64,000 nucleotides of DNA from Sapientia aquatica (GTDB lineage Bacteria; Pseudomonadota; Gammaproteobacteria; Burkholderiales; Burkholderiaceae_D): positions 1 to 64,000 of the forward strand of contig NZ_SMYL01000001.1 of NCBI RefSeq assembly GCF_004358105.1. Reading direction: 5' to 3'. Numbering within the stretch: position 1 is the stretch's first letter; each line of letters starts with the position of its first letter. Positions 55,769-64,000 of the stretch are shown piece by piece. The notes under the pieces were generated by a model. That model saw only the letters and a list, made by a program, of their open reading frames with translations. It did no database searches and was not told the origin of the DNA. The position numbers were made by a program, and so were the translations under genes.

Positions 55769-56339
55769 CGCCCAAAACATGTTCAAAACGCGTATCAGGG
55801 ATAAACCACATGGCCGCAACAATAAAATAGAGCGCCAGTGAAATCCACGCATTAACACAGCCAAATGCGATACCAACGGCGTAAATAATGACCGACAGAT
55901 TTCCCTTTTTGTCGTTACCTATTGCTTTGGCTAAGAGCGAATCTTTGCCATGCCGAGCGACTAAAGCGCGCACTAAAAACGAATATGCTACGCCGCACAT
56001 GAATAGCACGATGCCATAAAAAATAACCGGCGTTTGGGCAAAGTGACTTTCGCCCATCCAATCGGTGGTAATTGGAATCAAGGACATCCAAAATAAAACA
56101 TGCAAATTGGCCCAGAGAATTCGGCCATTTACGTGCTTGACGGCTTGGAACATATGGTGGTGATTATTCCAGTACAGGCCTACATTTATAAAGCTCAACA
56201 CATAACAAATAAACTTGGGATAGAGCGGTAACAAATCGCTTAACTGCTTGCCTTCGGGGACGTGCAATTCCAGCACCATAATCGTGATAATGACGGCGAT
56301 CACACCATCGCTGAACGCTTCTAGTCGACCTTTTTCCAT
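55755..56339 (-). CDS. TMEM175/DUF1211-family potassium channel-like protein
   Basis: 194 residues, six hydrophobic segments. The family motif FSDGVIAVIITIMVLEL (FSD-x-x-x-x-x-x-T-x-x-x-x-E) is at residues ~9-25. Prokaryotic TMEM175 proteins are tetrameric potassium channels. The C-terminus overlaps the terminator. Confidence 0.9.
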   Translation of the reverse strand: MEKGRLEAFSDGVIAVIITIMVLELHVPEGKQLSDLLPLYPKFICYVLSFINVGLYWNNHHHMFQAVKHVNGRILWANLHVLFWMSLIPITTDWMGESHFAQTPVIFYGIVLFMCGVAYSFLVRALVARHGKDSLLAKAIGNDKKGNLSVIIYAVGIAFGCVNAWISLALYFIVAAMWFIPDTRFEHVLGEKKP

Positions 56340-56531
56340 GATTGAATTGGTTTGCTTAAGTTGGGTGTTTTGGACGTGGGCTTAAGCTTACTTGAACATT
56401 TTTACAAGTGGCCTAACTTCCATGCACTAAAGAATGATTTCTTCGCAACAATACCATGCTGCTTTCTGTTTAGAAAGTGTGTCAATGACCCGCCGAATCG
56501 TTTTTAACGTTTGTTTGCGATCCTGTTGCAC

Positions 56532-56560
56532 TTGAATTAAAGCAAGATTTTCAGTGTAAT
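56532..56560 (+). promoter_or_regulatory. Candidate promoter upstream of small membrane protein gene
   Basis: TTGAAT (56532-56537), 17-base spacer, TGTAAT (56555-56560); leader of about 80 bases to the ATG at 56648. The rest of the 308-base region 56340-56647 shows nothing else recognisable. Confidence 0.5.
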
Positions 56561-56647
56561 TCGGGTGGGAAGTCGATAAAATGAGCCAAATTTTGCATTT
56601 GTCAGGCCTTAGTCACTTTCCATTGAAAAGCAGATATCAACAATCCT

Positions 56648-56899
56648 ATGGATCAAGAACTCGCTCTACTCGAATCACTCGGTTTTACGCTGCCCACGCC
56701 CGCTTATATTTTTGGCGCGATTGTGTTTGGAATTATTGGATTCGCGGCTTACCGCTTCGGTAAGAAAACCGAGCGCCACTACGTGAAGTGGCTGGGCGTA
56801 GTGTTGATGTTGTATCCCTACGCGGTCTCGTCAACCGAATTGCTTTACGCGGTCGGGATAGCTTTATGCGGCGCTTGTTATTATTTCAGAGATCGCTAG
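56648..56899 (+). CDS. Small hypothetical inner-membrane protein
   Basis: 83 residues with two or three hydrophobic segments (AYIFGAIVFGIIGFAAYRFG; WLGVVLMLYPYAVSS; LLYAVGIALCGACYYF). Resembles small proteins found in several betaproteobacteria and sometimes annotated as transport-related, without evidence of function. The gene ends 10 bases before the convergent symporter. Confidence 0.7.
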   Translation: MDQELALLESLGFTLPTPAYIFGAIVFGIIGFAAYRFGKKTERHYVKWLGVVLMLYPYAVSSTELLYAVGIALCGACYYFRDR

Positions 56900-56909
56900 A
56901 CCGTCGCAT

Positions 56910-58949
56910 TTAAGCACCGCGGATATGGTCAACCAGTTCTGCGCTAGCTTGATTCGGTTTCTCGGTCAGCAAACTCACAATCATCATCACAATCAAGCCA
57001 GCCGGAACCCCAAATACACCGGCTGAGATCGGTGCGATATGAAACCACAAATGGTTTTCGTTCCCGCCCAGCCAAGGCAGGGTTTGCAGCATATACAGCG
57101 AACACACGCCAAAGCCCGCCAACATTCCCGCGATTGCGCCTTGTACATTTCCCCGCTTCCAAAATACGCCTAAAACCAAGGCGGGAAATAAGCTAGAGCA
57201 AGCCAATGAAAACGCTGACACCACGATCGATAAAATGCCCGCTGGCTTGAGCGACGCCACGTAAGCGGCAACGAGCGCCACCACCAACAAAACTAATTTA
57301 GAGCTAGTCACACGTTGGCGCGTCGTGGAGTGTGGGGCGAGAATTTTGTAATAAATATCGTGCGATAACGAATTGGAAATTGCGAGCAATAAGCCGTCGG
57401 CGGTGGACAGCGCTGCCGCCAAACCACCAGCCGCGATGAGGCCAGAAATTACATATGGTAATCCCGCAATTTCTGGCGTGGCCAGCACCACAATATCGCC
57501 ATCAATCACGATTTCCGACAACTGCACAATCCCGTCTTGATTGAGATCATTAATCGAAACCAAGGGCGTCACCTTATCGATGCTGGCCCAATAGGAAACC
57601 CACTCAGGTAATTTGGCAAATTCGCTGCCTACCAAGGAGGTATAAATATCCACCTTGACCAGCACCGCCAGCGCAGGGATCGTGATGTAAATCAGCATGA
57701 TAAAAAACAACGACCAAAATACCGAAGTGCGCGCTTCGGCCACCGACGGTGTCGTGTAATAGCGGATGAGCACATGTGGTAGCGCAGCCGTGCCGAGCAT
57801 TAAGCAAAATACCAAGGCCAAAAAATTATTGCGTTTGATGTTCGATTCGTCCGCCGTCTTACCCTGAAACGGTTCGGTATGCGCTTTGACGGGCAGGGAA
57901 TGTGCCAGATTATTGTTGCGCGCCTCTGTCCATTTTTGCCGCGCATCTTCCGGCAATTTGGGAAATTGATCCAAGGCTTGCTGCGCGGCACGGACTTCCA
58001 TTAACGACGCATTGCTATTGAGTTGCTGAGTGAGTTTGGATTGAAGTTGTTCTCGACCTTGCGCCCATGAATTTGGCAATTGACTGATTTGCTTTTCGAG
58101 CGTCGCAGCGCGCTCTTTATAAATTGTGCGGACTTCTAATTCTTTGGGGTCGTTGTTGATTTTCTTTTCTTGCGCGCTCAAGACCGACAAGGTTTGTCCA
58201 TAAGCGCCGGGCGGAAAAGGGTTGCCAGTATGTTTGACCGATAACCACACCACCGGAATCATGTAGGCAAACAAAATCACAATATATTGCGCCACCTGCG
58301 TCCAGGTAATAGCGCGCATCCCGCCTAAAAAAGAGCAGACCAAAATACTGGCTAAACCTAAAAAAATCCCAATGGAGAAATCCACACCAGTAAAGCGCGA
58401 AGCGATTAATCCAACGCCGTAGATTTGTGCCACGACATACACAAATGAAATCAGAATCGTCGCAATCACCGCCAAAATTCGCACTGCATTTGGGAAGCGT
58501 GCATTATGAAATCGCGTGCCTAAAAAATCAGCAATGCTGTATTGCCCAAACTTACGCAAATACGGCGCAATTAAAATTCCCACCAAACAAAATCCGCCCG
58601 TCCAGCCGATGATGTAAGCCAACCCTTCAAAGCCTTCTAAATACAAACCACCTGCCAAACTAATAAAACTAGCCGCCGAAATCCAATCGGCTGCGGTCGC
58701 CATGCCGTTAAACATCGCGGGAACGCGCCGACCAGCGACGTAGTACTCCGAAATATCAGCGGTGCGCGAAATAATGCCGATACCGGCATACACCATGATG
58801 GTAGAAAAGATGAACAAGTAACCAATCCAAGCACGCGGCACGCCTGCATTTTCTAGCAACGCCAATAACGCTAAAAACGCGATAAAACATAGCGTGTACC
58901 AAATGTAGTAGCGGCGCAGACGCTGCTCGAACTGTCGCTGTTTGATCAT
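56910..58949 (-). CDS. Sodium:solute symporter, VC_2705/ActP-type
   Basis: 679 residues with about 13 membrane segments; SSS-family blocks ISEYYVAGRRVPAMFNGMATAADWISAASFISLAGGLY and TWTQVAQYIVILFAYMIPVVWL. A large soluble insertion, mostly helical and charged, lies at about residues 250-368 between membrane segments, and an EF-hand-like DLNQDGIVQLSE lies in the next loop. Members carry acetate or other short carboxylates with sodium. Forms an operon with DUF4212, kinase and regulator, overlapping DUF4212 by four bases. Confidence 0.9.
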   Translation of the reverse strand: MIKQRQFEQRLRRYYIWYTLCFIAFLALLALLENAGVPRAWIGYLFIFSTIMVYAGIGIISRTADISEYYVAGRRVPAMFNGMATAADWISAASFISLAGGLYLEGFEGLAYIIGWTGGFCLVGILIAPYLRKFGQYSIADFLGTRFHNARFPNAVRILAVIATILISFVYVVAQIYGVGLIASRFTGVDFSIGIFLGLASILVCSFLGGMRAITWTQVAQYIVILFAYMIPVVWLSVKHTGNPFPPGAYGQTLSVLSAQEKKINNDPKELEVRTIYKERAATLEKQISQLPNSWAQGREQLQSKLTQQLNSNASLMEVRAAQQALDQFPKLPEDARQKWTEARNNNLAHSLPVKAHTEPFQGKTADESNIKRNNFLALVFCLMLGTAALPHVLIRYYTTPSVAEARTSVFWSLFFIMLIYITIPALAVLVKVDIYTSLVGSEFAKLPEWVSYWASIDKVTPLVSINDLNQDGIVQLSEIVIDGDIVVLATPEIAGLPYVISGLIAAGGLAAALSTADGLLLAISNSLSHDIYYKILAPHSTTRQRVTSSKLVLLVVALVAAYVASLKPAGILSIVVSAFSLACSSLFPALVLGVFWKRGNVQGAIAGMLAGFGVCSLYMLQTLPWLGGNENHLWFHIAPISAGVFGVPAGLIVMMIVSLLTEKPNQASAELVDHIRGA

Positions 58950-59179
58950 TTATTTTTCTCTAAGCGATTCATGCGCCAAGCGTAGAGCGCTACGATGAGG
59001 ACGTACAACAGCGTTAAACCTTGTGCCGCCATATAGAAAGAGATCGGCCAACCTAAAACAGTCCACTGATTCAATTCGCGCGCGAAGTAAATCACGCTAA
59101 AGGTAGGAATGCCCCAAAGTAAACATAGGAACAGGGTAAACAGGCGTGTCTTACGCCAAATTGGATTAGTTGGCTGCAT
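58946..59179 (-). CDS. DUF4212 domain-containing protein
   Basis: 77 residues with two membrane segments (LFTLFLCLLWGIPTFSVIYFARELN; PISFYMAAQGLTLLYVLIVALYAW). DUF4212 proteins precede VC_2705-type symporters in the genome and are thought to be an accessory subunit. The start at 59179 is preceded by GGAGG at six bases; the frame open to 59296 lies inside the kinase gene. It overlaps the kinase stop by 14 bases. Confidence 0.88.
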   Translation of the reverse strand: MQPTNPIWRKTRLFTLFLCLLWGIPTFSVIYFARELNQWTVLGWPISFYMAAQGLTLLYVLIVALYAWRMNRLEKNK

Positions 59180-60644
59180 CATCGTCCTCCACGTTTTCTG
59201 GCGGAGAATCGGGGAAGCTGATGCGGAATAATGTACCTGGATTCGCTTGCTCAACGGCGATATCGGCGCCATGTTGTTGCGCGATCTCACGCACAATCGC
59301 CAAGCCTAAGCCACTGCCTTCAACATGATTATTCAAGATCCGGTAGAAGCGCTCAAAGATGTGCGGAACCTCGGCCGGATTGATGCCGATTCCTTGATCT
59401 TCCACTTCTAAGACGGCATGTTGATCGACTTGTTTAATGCGCAGCGTGACACTTTTATCGGCTTGGGTGTAATGCAGCGCATTGTCGATTAAATTATTGA
59501 TCAACTCGCGCAGCATCAAACTATTTCCCAGCATATACACCGGTTGATCGGGAACTTCTAATCCCAAATCAATCCGCGCATTGAGCGCCTTTGGTACCCA
59601 GTCGGATGCAACTTGGCGCGCTAACTCGCTTAAATCCATCTTGCGTAATTGCGTCGTATTGAGATTTTCTGCGCGCGCTAAGGACAACAATTGATTGACC
59701 AAATGGGTGGCGGATTCCGAGCTTTTGGCGAGCTGAATTAGCGAGCGATGGATTTCTTCTTGATCCGAATGCCGCAGCGCCAATTCGGACTGCATGCGCA
59801 TTCCGGCCAGCGGTGTTTTCATTTGGTGTGCCGCGTCGGCGATAAAGCGCTTTTGAATGCTGATTGAGAGCGAAAGCCGATCTAGCATTTCATTAAAGGA
59901 ATCCACCAAGGGCAAAATTTCTTCGGGAATTTGTCCTGAAATAATCGGACTCAAATCATCCGATTTGCGCGCACGAATGCGCTGCTGTAATTCAAGCAAT
60001 GGCGCCAAGCCGCGTGTGAGCGCCAGCCAGATGAGGGTTAAGCCAATCGGCAAAATAATAAACTGCGGGAAAATCACGCCTTTAATAATTTCGTTGGCAA
60101 GTTGCGAGCGCTTCTCTAAGGTTTCGCCAACTTGAATTAAGATCGTTTGCCCCGGCGCAGTTGGACTGGTTTTAATGCTTACATAACGCGCTGCGATTCT
60201 GATTTCTGCACCGTGTAAGGCCGTGTAGCGAAATTGCACGTCGCTGAGTTTGTCGTTCGATTTGGCGGCAAGAGCAGTGGCGGGAAAATCCGCATCGCCA
60301 TCGATCAGTGTGTGCTGGGCATCGCTGAGTTGGAAATAAATCGAATCCTGCGCATCCGCGCGCAAAATCCGTTTTTCAGAGGGAGATAATTGCGAAACCA
60401 GCTTGCCATCGACTTGCTTAATTTGCTGCGACAAGACCAAAATTTTATCGTCCAACGCGCGATCAAACGGGTGATTAGCAATCGACTTGGCGACCAAATA
60501 AGTAATCGCAATACTCATCGGCCAGAGCAACAATAACGGCGCCAAAATCCAATCTAAAATCTCGCCAAACAGCGAACGCTTGCGGTCTTCTTCCGGTTGC
60601 GTGGAGAGCGGTTTAGACGCCGCCTTAGAGGGAGTTAGGCGCAT
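59166..60644 (-). CDS. Sensor histidine kinase, TctE-like
   Basis: 492 residues. Two membrane segments flank a periplasmic domain (about 35-190). A HAMP-like linker is followed by the H-box RFIADAAHQMKTPLAGMRMQSELAL, N-box NNLIDNALHYTQADKS, and G boxes VEDQGIGI and GSGLGLAIV. Belongs to the carboxylate-sensing TctE group. It phosphorylates the regulator encoded upstream, with 20 bases overlap. Senses a substrate of the symporter (inference). Confidence 0.9.
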   Translation of the reverse strand: MRLTPSKAASKPLSTQPEEDRKRSLFGEILDWILAPLLLLWPMSIAITYLVAKSIANHPFDRALDDKILVLSQQIKQVDGKLVSQLSPSEKRILRADAQDSIYFQLSDAQHTLIDGDADFPATALAAKSNDKLSDVQFRYTALHGAEIRIAARYVSIKTSPTAPGQTILIQVGETLEKRSQLANEIIKGVIFPQFIILPIGLTLIWLALTRGLAPLLELQQRIRARKSDDLSPIISGQIPEEILPLVDSFNEMLDRLSLSISIQKRFIADAAHQMKTPLAGMRMQSELALRHSDQEEIHRSLIQLAKSSESATHLVNQLLSLARAENLNTTQLRKMDLSELARQVASDWVPKALNARIDLGLEVPDQPVYMLGNSLMLRELINNLIDNALHYTQADKSVTLRIKQVDQHAVLEVEDQGIGINPAEVPHIFERFYRILNNHVEGSGLGLAIVREIAQQHGADIAVEQANPGTLFRISFPDSPPENVEDDDAAN

Positions 60645-61308
60645 TGAATTTTTCTAGGCAATAACCCAAGCCACGCACGGTAGCAATGCGGATGCCACCG
60701 ACTTCAATTTTTTTACGCAGGCGATGCACATAGACTTCAATCGCGTTATTGCTAACTTCTTCGCCCCATTCGCACAGATGATCGACCAATTGATCTTTGG
60801 ATACCAACCGACCAGTGCGCTGCAATAACACTTCTAGCAAGCCCACTTCGCGGGCCGATAAATCGATTACTTGGTCATTGATATAAGCGATGCGACCAAT
60901 TTGATCAAAGTTAAGCGGTCCGTGGCTAATCATGGTCGGTCCGCCACCCGCGCCGCGCCGAGTTAAAGCCCGCACCCGGGCTTCTAGTTCATACAGTGAA
61001 AAAGGCTTGGCCATGTAATCGTCAGCGCCTAAATCCAAGCCGCGCACGCGTTGTTCAATGGAATCGGCTGCCGTCAGTATCAGAACCGGCAAATGCGAAT
61101 TGCGCGCGCGCAGGCGCTTTAAGACATCCAAGCCGGACATTTTCGGCAAGCCTAAGTCCAAAATCAGCAAATCAAAATCTTGCGTCGATAACGCGGTGTC
61201 CGCGGCCATGCCATTATTAACGCAATCGGTCACATAGCCAGATTGCCGCAAAGAGCGAGTCAGACCGTCGGCTAAAACGCTGTCGTCTTCAGCTAATAAA
61301 ATACGCAT
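60625..61308 (-). CDS. OmpR-type response regulator, TctD-like
   Basis: 227 residues. Receiver: RILLAEDDSVLADGLTRSL with the phosphoacceptor in LLILDLGLPKMSG, then KPF switch; C-terminal winged helix with VEVYVHRLRKKI-type recognition (IEVYVHRLRKKIEVGG, VRGLGYCL). First gene of the regulator-kinase-DUF4212-symporter operon, so it likely controls this operon and other carboxylate genes. Confidence 0.93.
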   Translation of the reverse strand: MRILLAEDDSVLADGLTRSLRQSGYVTDCVNNGMAADTALSTQDFDLLILDLGLPKMSGLDVLKRLRARNSHLPVLILTAADSIEQRVRGLDLGADDYMAKPFSLYELEARVRALTRRGAGGGPTMISHGPLNFDQIGRIAYINDQVIDLSAREVGLLEVLLQRTGRLVSKDQLVDHLCEWGEEVSNNAIEVYVHRLRKKIEVGGIRIATVRGLGYCLEKFNAPNSL

Positions 61309-61399
61309 GATTTTATTGCCCTAAGGGAAAAGTTGTGCGGTTGAAAAGATTTTACAGTCTAGGTCGTTTTCGGCACATCAGCAACAGTTTTGAAATTTT

Positions 61400-61428
61400 T
61401 TGACTTTTTAACTGTTTTTTTATACAGT
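61400..61428 (+). promoter_or_regulatory. recA promoter with LexA (SOS) box
   Basis: TTGACT (61400-61405) and TACAGT (61423-61428) are 17 bases apart. The SOS box CTGTTTTTTTATACAG (61412-61427, CTGT-N8-ACAG) covers the spacer and -10, close to the CTGTATATATATACAG consensus. LexA would block the promoter directly. The start codon is 116 bases downstream. Confidence 0.85.
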
Positions 61429-61543
61429 ACTAAAAAATTACAGTAGAATACGCCAAAACCGGCAAATTGCTGTTGAACAACCTTAAAAGCAAGCTCAAGA
61501 ACGACCTTAGTAACGCCCCTTAATTTACTCGCTGAAAGATACC

Positions 61544-62695
61544 ATGGACGATAAAAAAACACTCCCAACGGCAGAAAAAGCCAAGGCTTTGGCAGCTGCG
61601 TTAGCACAAATCGAAAAACAATTCGGCAAGGGTTCCGTCATGCGTATGGCGGATGGCGAAGTCGTTGAGGAAGTTTCTGTTGTGTCAACAGGTTCTCTCG
61701 GTTTGGATATCGCTCTAGGTGTTGGCGGCTTACCACGCGGCCGCGTGATTGAAATCTACGGACCAGAATCGTCCGGTAAAACGACCTTGGCATTGCAAGT
61801 GATCGCCGAGATGCAAAAGCTCGGTGGAACCTGTGCCTTTATCGATGCCGAACACGCGCTGGATGTTGGCTATGCACAAAAGCTCGATGTCAATTTGTCT
61901 GACTTGCTGATTTCTCAGCCAGACACTGGCGAACAAGCCTTAGAAATTACCGACGCGCTAGTGCGTTCTGGCAGTATTGATTTGGTCGTGATCGACTCCG
62001 TTGCTGCGTTGACGCCCAAGGCTGAAATCGAAGGCGACATGGGCGCATCCTTACCAGGTTTGCAAGCCCGTTTAATGTCCCAAGCGTTGCGTAAGCTCAC
62101 TGGTAGCATTAACCGCACGAATACCTTGGTCATTTTCATTAATCAAATTCGTATGAAAATCGGCGTCATGTTTGGGAACCCAGAAACGACAACCGGCGGT
62201 AATGCGCTCAAATTTTATGCTTCCGTGCGTTTAGATATTCGCCGCACCGGCGGTATCAAGTCAGGTGAAGAAGTGATCGGTAACGAAACCAAAGTTAAAG
62301 TGGTTAAGAACAAAGTCGCGCCTCCGTTCAAAGAAGCGCATTTTGACATCATGTACGGCGAAGGTACTTCGCGCGAAGGCGAGATCTTGGATTTAGGTTC
62401 AGATGCCAAAATCGTTGAAAAAGCCGGCGCTTGGTACAGCTACAACGGCGAACGCATCGGTCAAGGTAAAGACAATGCGCGTAACTTCTTAAAAGAACGC
62501 CCAGCCTTAGCCCGCGAAATCGAAAACAAAGTGCGTCAACATTTAGGCGTCCCAGTTTTGCCTGCCATCGTTGAACCTAAATTGACCAAAGCCGCTGCCG
62601 CTAAATTAGCCGAAGCCGCCAAAGCAGCCGATGCTGATTCCGAAGAAAGTCCAGTTAATGCGTCCAAAGCAGCAAAAGCTAACGCTAAAGAATAG
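61544..62695 (+). CDS. recA: Recombinase RecA
   Basis: 383 residues. Walker A is GPESSGKTT. Walker B region is [23 protein letters not shown]2 is [27 protein letters not shown]-terminal tail is Ala/Lys/Asp-rich and longer than E. coli by about 30 residues. Forms the strand-exchange filament and induces LexA cleavage. Partner of AddAB-like enzymes at 7098-13195. Confidence 0.98.
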   Translation: MDDKKTLPTAEKAKALAAALAQIEKQFGKGSVMRMADGEVVEEVSVVSTGSLGLDIALGVGGLPRGRVIEIYGPESSGKTTLALQVIAEMQKLGGTCAFIDAEHALDVGYAQKLDVNLSDLLISQPDTGEQALEITDALVRSGSIDLVVIDSVAALTPKAEIEGDMGASLPGLQARLMSQALRKLTGSINRTNTLVIFINQIRMKIGVMFGNPETTTGGNALKFYASVRLDIRRTGGIKSGEEVIGNETKVKVVKNKVAPPFKEAHFDIMYGEGTSREGEILDLGSDAKIVEKAGAWYSYNGERIGQGKDNARNFLKERPALAREIENKVRQHLGVPVLPAIVEPKLTKAAAAKLAEAAKAADADSEESPVNASKAAKANAKE

Positions 62696-63179
62696 GGCGC
62701 TGAATTACCTTTCTCTGCGTGAACATAGCCGACTTGAGCTTGGGCGTAAGTTAGCGCGTTACGCGGAGGAGGGTGACGATGTTGAAGCCTTGTTGGATTT
62801 TTTAGAAAAGGCGAAGTTTTTATCCTCCGAGCGGTTTTCTGAAGCATTAGTCAGACGCCGCTCCGAGAGTTACGGCAATAGCCGTATTTTGGCTGAGCTG
62901 CAAACACATAACTTAGATCCAGAGTTAATGGCGCAAAGTAAAGCGGAATTGGCTGAAACCGAAGTCGCTCGTGCTTGCGCTGCATGGCAGAAAAAGTTTG
63001 GACATTTGGCTCTGGCTAATTCATCCGACTCCGATTCCTCAGATCCTGATTCAATTCAATCTTCCCGTGAACAGCGCGCCAAACAATTTCGGTTTTTGGC
63101 CCAGCGCGGATTCTCTTCCAATGCCATCAAAATCGCCTTGCGCGGCATTGTTGACGATGTTGATCAGTTCGATTCTTAA
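62658..63179 (+). CDS. recX: Regulatory protein RecX
   Basis: 173 residues. [55 protein letters not shown] and [20 protein letters not shown] are the three tandem RecX helical repeats. Between repeats two and three there is an insertion of about 20 mostly Ser/Asp/Pro residues ([11 protein letters not shown]) that is not typical. It modulates RecA filaments. ATG 62658 is preferred; it overlaps recA by 38 bases. Confidence 0.93.
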   Translation: MRPKQQKLTLKNRALNYLSLREHSRLELGRKLARYAEEGDDVEALLDFLEKAKFLSSERFSEALVRRRSESYGNSRILAELQTHNLDPELMAQSKAELAETEVARACAAWQKKFGHLALANSSDSDSSDPDSIQSSREQRAKQFRFLAQRGFSSNAIKIALRGIVDDVDQFDS

Positions 63180-63646
63180 TTCCTACTTAGGGCATTATTG
63201 CTTCGACGCACCTAGTGGGGCATGCCAGGTGGGTGTTTATCTCGGTAAGTATTTATCCAGTTGATGTCGACTCTGTCTACTGGCCCAATGGTCATCACTT
63301 CCGATTCGTATTTAAATAAGCAGCAATTAAAGGCAATGTGTTAACTCGGCGTTAATTATTGTTAATATTTTCAATATTCATTCTGCTTTGAAACCAACAA
63401 AACCCACCAGTTTGGTGATCGGAAAAGGCTAATTACTAGCCCAAGTACTGACAGAAAATTGGTGTCACCCACCCACCTGTGCTAAACTTCTGGAATTATT
63501 TTGCAGTGCCGCAAGAGCGGCTGTTAGCGTAGAAACTGCGCCAACGACGCGTAATGTGGCTTTTTGAACTTTAATGGAACTTTGTTTGCAAGCTTGCCGG
63601 TAATCGGCAGTTGTTGACATAAAAGAAAATCGCCCAGCCCCACTCC
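63180..63646. other. Intergenic region recX / DUF2889 gene
   Basis: 467 bases without a supported gene. A TTGGTG-N18-TAAACT pair near 63460-63489 is a weak promoter candidate and TTGACA occurs near 63614, 30 bases before the DUF2889 start. No clear terminator for recX was found. AT-rich around 63330-63390. Confidence 0.4.
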
Positions 63647-64000
63647 ATGTTTTTTCCTCCATCAACATCCCGCCGTGTGTTAAAACACAGTCGTGTTATT
63701 TCCATCGAAGCCTACGCTCGAGAAGATAACTTATGGGATATTGACGCCAGAATCTCCGATACCAAAACCAATCCGACTCAATTAGCCAGTGGCGTTCGCC
63801 CTGCTGGTGAGCCGATTCACGATTTGGGTTTGCGCATCAGTATTAATACAGATTTTGACATTGTGGACGCACAAGCTGTCTCGAGCAGACATCCTTATCC
63901 CGGCTATTGCAATGCGATCACGCCCGACTACACTAAGTTAGTCGGACTCAATTTGTTAAAGCAATTTCGGCATGAGGTTCAAGTGCGTTTGGGCGGCAAT
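63647..64000 (+). CDS. DUF2889 domain-containing protein (5' part)
   Basis: The window holds the first 118 codons; the gene runs past 64000. The product begins MFFPPSTSRRVLKHSRVISIEAYAR, followed by LWDIDARISDTKTNP, GEPIHDLGLRISINTDFDIVDAQAVSSRHPYPGYC and ITPDYTKLVGLNLLKQFRHEVQ, a DUF2889 signature. Function unknown. In Burkholderiales this gene lies between recX and sucC, so a succinyl-CoA synthetase operon is expected just beyond. Confidence 0.9.
   Translation, partial: MFFPPSTSRRVLKHSRVISIEAYAREDNLWDIDARISDTKTNPTQLASGVRPAGEPIHDLGLRISINTDFDIVDAQAVSSRHPYPGYCNAITPDYTKLVGLNLLKQFRHEVQVRLGGN

Noticed and set aside
1-64000. CRISPR array or cas genes
   Set aside because: No regularly spaced repeats of 25-40 bases and no cas-like proteins were seen on either strand.

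Overview
The window looks like a chromosomal segment of a betaproteobacterium, most likely order Burkholderiales and perhaps family Oxalobacteraceae. The genus is an inference and could not be checked. The evidence is gene order and gene style: trxA-rho-rpmE2; zapB-zapA-6S RNA-EVE protein; recA-recX-DUF2889; purM facing perM-hda-HAD-pcnB-folK; aceE-aceF-lpdA with a lipoyl domain on LpdA; a TIGR04438 Trp-rich protein; and a PEP-CTERM protein. Base composition is moderate in the core genes and clearly more AT-rich in the first 2 kb and before aceE.

Layout. 1-2284 is a decayed accessory block at the 3' side of tRNA-Leu(CAA). It holds the right end of an IS66-type element, a DUF4238 gene, an orphan gene, an integrase pseudogene reduced to its N-terminal region, and a set of short direct repeats. 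2285-6681 carries tRNA-Leu, a GT-C glycosyltransferase, rpmE2, rho and trxA. 7098-14716 carries an AddB/AddA-like nuclease-helicase pair, zapB-zapA, 6S RNA and an EVE protein. 14705-17492 has a degenerate AMP-binding fragment, lgt, a LysR regulator and a small Trp-rich protein. 17641-25741 has cytochrome c, an amino-acid binding protein, Lrp, DadA, holC, a DUF4124-glutaredoxin protein, prlC and folD. 26382-32357 is the pyruvate dehydrogenase operon. 32470-37406 holds a class D beta-lactamase, a CoA-transferase, a bestrophin, a MarR regulator with paired operators, and a PEP-CTERM protein behind a sigma-54-type promoter. 37561-42342 has tRNA-Gly(CCC), trmB, recQ, a YkgJ protein, carbonic anhydrase and panB. 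42634-49698 is the type IV pilus minor-pilin and PilY1 operon (fimT/pilV/pilW/pilX/pilY1/pilE order). 50013-56339 has folK, pcnB, a HAD phosphatase, hda, perM, purM and a TMEM175 channel. 56648-61308 has a small membrane protein and a response regulator-kinase-DUF4212-sodium symporter operon. 61400-64000 has LexA-controlled recA, recX and the start of a DUF2889 gene.

How the genes work together. The core genes serve housekeeping roles: pyruvate to acetyl-CoA, acetate or carboxylate uptake with CoA transfer, DNA repair (AddAB-like, RecQ, RecA/RecX), replication control (HolC, Hda), cell division (ZapA/ZapB) and surface motility (pilus operon). The less ordinary parts are the tRNA-Leu island remnant, the sigma-54/PEP-CTERM unit, the lectin-like N-terminus of PilY1, the chromosomal OXA-type enzyme, the AMP-binding remnant embedded between lgt and the EVE gene, and the twin palindromes between the bestrophin and MarR genes. 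I did not find a clear new multi-gene system. The best candidate for uncharacterised accessory function is the overlapping two-gene cassette at 344-1817.
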